Source: Acidobacteriota bacterium
GTDB taxonomy: Bacteria > Acidobacteriota > Blastocatellia > Pyrinomonadales > Pyrinomonadaceae
Direction of reading: 5' to 3'
Length of the DNA stretch: 64,000 nucleotides
Assembly (NCBI GenBank): GCA_019639235.1
Contig: JAHBSG010000013.1
Span: 1 to 64,000, forward strand
In this document: in pieces, positions 62,221 through 64,000 of the stretch
How the letters are laid out: each line of letters begins with the position of its first letter
Numbering within the stretch: position 1 is the stretch's first letter
Position numbers and translations under genes: made by a program
The notes under the pieces: generated by a model
What the model was told of the DNA's origin: nothing
Databases searched by the model: none
The model's input: the letters and a program-made list of their open reading frames with translations, nothing else

Positions 62221-63597
62221 ATGGCTGCATATCCAGAAGCAAGACGCGAGCAATTTCTCGAGCGGCCGCTGCCGAGCAGCGATGAGAGCGAACGGACCAT
62301 TCTCGGTGCGATCCTGCTTGATAATTCGGTTGTTACGCAGGCGGTCGAGCATCTCAAGCCCGAGGATTTCTACTCGCCTTTTAACCGCCGGATATATGCC
62401 GCGATGGTCTCGCTTTTTGATGCCAGCCGGCCGATCGATCCGATCTTGATCGCCGAGGAACTGAAGCGGGACGGCTCGGTCGAAATGATCGGCGGCGTCG
62501 CCGCGATCGCAAACCTGACCTACGGGCTGCCGCACTTCACGGACGTTTCGGATTACATCCACGTCGTTAAACAAAAGTCGCTGATGCGGAACCTGATCAG
62601 GACCTGCAACCAGATAACGAGCGACGCGCTTGAGGAAGAAGAGGATGCCGAGATCGTGCTTGACCGTGCGGAGCAGATGATCTTCGCCCTTGCCGAGCAG
62701 CGGGAACGGACCGGCTTTGAAGCAATCCGGCCGATCGCTGAGACGGTTTTCCATAAAATTCAGGATTTTGCCCGGCGTGATTCGCATGCACTCACGGGCC
62801 TTTCGACCGGTTATCGCGACCTGGACAATATAACCTCGGGCCTGCAGGCGGGCGACCTGATAATCGTCGCCGCACGCCCTTCGATGGGAAAGACCGCACT
62901 CTGCCTGAACATTGCCCAGCGTGCTGCCATAAGGGAAAAGGCAGTGGTCGCGGTCTTTTCACTTGAAATGTCGAAAGAGCAACTTGTCATGCGTATGATG
63001 AGCGCCGAGGCTTCGGTCGATGCGCGTAACCTTCGGCTCGGGATTCTTTCAAAGAACGACTGGGGACGGCTTGCCGAGGGCATCGCCGATCTTTCGGAGA
63101 CAAAGCTCTTCATCGACGATACGCCGGGTATTTCGGTCATCGAGATGCGAGCCAAACTTCGGCGGCTGGCGGTCGAGCAAAAGAGGATCGACCTTGTCGT
63201 TGTGGATTACCTGCAGCTAATGAGTTCCTCGGGAAGACGAAACGAGAACCGGCAACAGGAGGTCTCACAGATCTCGCGAGACCTTAAGGCACTGGCCAAG
63301 GAATTCAATTGCCCGGTGGTCGCTCTTTCGCAGCTCTCGCGTGCACCGGAGGCCAGAAACCCGCCAAAGCCGATGATGTCCGACCTTCGCGAATCGGGTT
63401 CGATCGAGCAGGACGCCGATGTGGTTGCTTTTATTTACCGCTCGGACTACTATTCGAAGAATCCGGACGAGGTGCCCGAAGAGGAGCGAAACATCGCGGA
63501 ACTCATCATAGCGAAACAGCGTAACGGCCCGACGGACACGATCAAAATGGCCTTCCTCAAGCAGTTCACCCGCTTTGAGGATGCCTATTTGCCTTAA
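62221..63597 (+). CDS. dnaB: Replicative DNA helicase DnaB
   Basis: The 458-residue protein has the N-terminal DnaG-interacting domain (LPSSDESERTILGAILLDNS), Walker A in ARPSMGKTALCLNIAQRAA, Walker B in IDLVVVDYLQLMSS, and DnaB motifs PVVALSQLSRAPEAR and ESGSIEQDADVVAFIYR. It is a full-length RecA-fold hexameric helicase with no intein. It is a possible partner of the DnaA_N-bearing initiator of the mobile element. Confidence 0.97.
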   Translation: MAAYPEARREQFLERPLPSSDESERTILGAILLDNSVVTQAVEHLKPEDFYSPFNRRIYAAMVSLFDASRPIDPILIAEELKRDGSVEMIGGVAAIANLTYGLPHFTDVSDYIHVVKQKSLMRNLIRTCNQITSDALEEEEDAEIVLDRAEQMIFALAEQRERTGFEAIRPIAETVFHKIQDFARRDSHALTGLSTGYRDLDNITSGLQAGDLIIVAARPSMGKTALCLNIAQRAAIREKAVVAVFSLEMSKEQLVMRMMSAEASVDARNLRLGILSKNDWGRLAEGIADLSETKLFIDDTPGISVIEMRAKLRRLAVEQKRIDLVVVDYLQLMSSSGRRNENRQQEVSQISRDLKALAKEFNCPVVALSQLSRAPEARNPPKPMMSDLRESGSIEQDADVVAFIYRSDYYSKNPDEVPEEERNIAELIIAKQRNGPTDTIKMAFLKQFTRFEDAYLP

Positions 63598-63603
63598 AAG
63601 TTT

Positions 63604-64000
63604 ATGGATGAAGATCTGAGATTTCCGATCGGCCCATTTGAGCTGAACGACGGCACAAGCCGCGAGGAGCGGATCGCCGTTATCCGCGAACTGCCGGAGA
63701 AGATGCGCGAGGCCTGTGCGGGCCTCAGCCCCGAACAGCTCGATACGCCATACCGGCCGGGCGGCTGGTCGCTCCGGCAGACGGTTCACCACGTTGCCGA
63801 CAGCCACATCAATTCGCTTTGCCGGTTCAAACTTGCGCTGACCGAGACCGATCCGACGATCCGTCCATATCACGAAGACCGCTGGGCCGAGCTGCCGGAT
63901 AAGGACCTCGAGATCGAGCCGTCGCTGAAGATCATCGAAGGCGTGCATGCCCACTGGACCGCACTTCTCGAAGCAATGAGCGACGAAGACTACCGGCGGG
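63604..64000 (+). CDS. DinB/YfiT-family metal-binding protein (partial, runs off edge)
   Basis: The first 132 codons lie in the window: FPIGPFELNDGTSREERIAV, YRPGGWSLRQTVHHVADSHI, then FKLALTETDPTIRPYHEDRW and AELPDKDLEIEPSLKII. This is the YfiT/BstA-type DinB fold with His residues for metal binding. The ATG lies six bases after the dnaB stop, so it may be cotranscribed. Confidence 0.9.
   Translation, partial: MDEDLRFPIGPFELNDGTSREERIAVIRELPEKMREACAGLSPEQLDTPYRPGGWSLRQTVHHVADSHINSLCRFKLALTETDPTIRPYHEDRWAELPDKDLEIEPSLKIIEGVHAHWTALLEAMSDEDYRR

Overview
The window is a G+C-rich bacterial chromosome segment. Gene content and order (cyanophycin cycle, S55-peptidase protein, LON-only protein, TPR secretory proteins, RAYT/REP-like repeats, MEP-pathway ispH/ispE) suggest Acidobacteriota, probably Blastocatellia. 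This is inferred from protein style only; no 16S gene is present.

Layout. 1-2 kb: a minus-strand set of exported proteins (partial hypothetical protein, membrane-anchored thioredoxin, small Cys-rich peptide) with a 14-G homopolymer in the putative promoter. 2.3-6.1 kb: cofactor genes thiS, thiG, moaD, moaE, interrupted by a four-helix-bundle (IVP-type) cassette and a nucleotidyltransferase-like gene. 6.2-19.3 kb: housekeeping and envelope genes (HD hydrolase, S55 protein, alpha/beta hydrolase-like protein, LON protein, SbcD-like nuclease, SDR, B12-binding radical SAM, IMPase, HtrA, LysM protein, ispH). 19.4-20.8 kb: a RhuM-family gene and REP-like repeats. 20.80-30.66 kb: an integrated element of about 9.8 kb bounded by a 49-bp direct repeat of the tRNA-Thr 3' end. 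It carries an integrase, ImmA peptidase, two Xis-like proteins, an HTH+DnaA_N initiator, a fused prohead protease-capsid and a tape measure protein, but no terminase, portal or lysis gene that I can see; it looks like a capsid-encoding phage satellite or a reduced prophage. 31-42 kb: pgsA, a second Cys-rich secreted protein, an EF-G-like GTPase, murB between two TPR proteins, and a 21-bp degenerate repeat array. 42.4-53.5 kb: carB, a PIN toxin-antitoxin pair, the cyanophycin set (cphB, cphA, isoaspartyl peptidase), a RAYT flanked by its palindromes, and a second toxin-antitoxin pair. 53.7-64 kb: a copper-type P-ATPase, a probable c-di-GMP-I riboswitch before a CAP-domain protein, then ispE, tRNA-Gln, prs, rplY, pth, rpsF, rpsR, rplI, dnaB and a partial DinB-family gene.

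The most striking theme is dispersed palindromic or short-tandem repeats of many families. Two small genes (four-helix bundle; GxxExxY) sit inside inverted copies of such repeats, each dropped neatly between two co-directional host genes (thiS/thiG and cphB/cphA). Further repeats are inserted in frame, without breaking the reading frame, into linkers of CarB (two), the isoaspartyl peptidase (one compound) and the copper ATPase (two). This resembles a REP/RAYT-style system with several other small proteins as candidate partners.

Several housekeeping genes (sbcD, SDR, IMPase, thiG, probably ispE and pgsA) have a -10-like element only 6-10 nt before the start codon and no clear ribosome binding site, suggesting leaderless mRNAs. 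All identifications are from reading the sequence; no database search was run.
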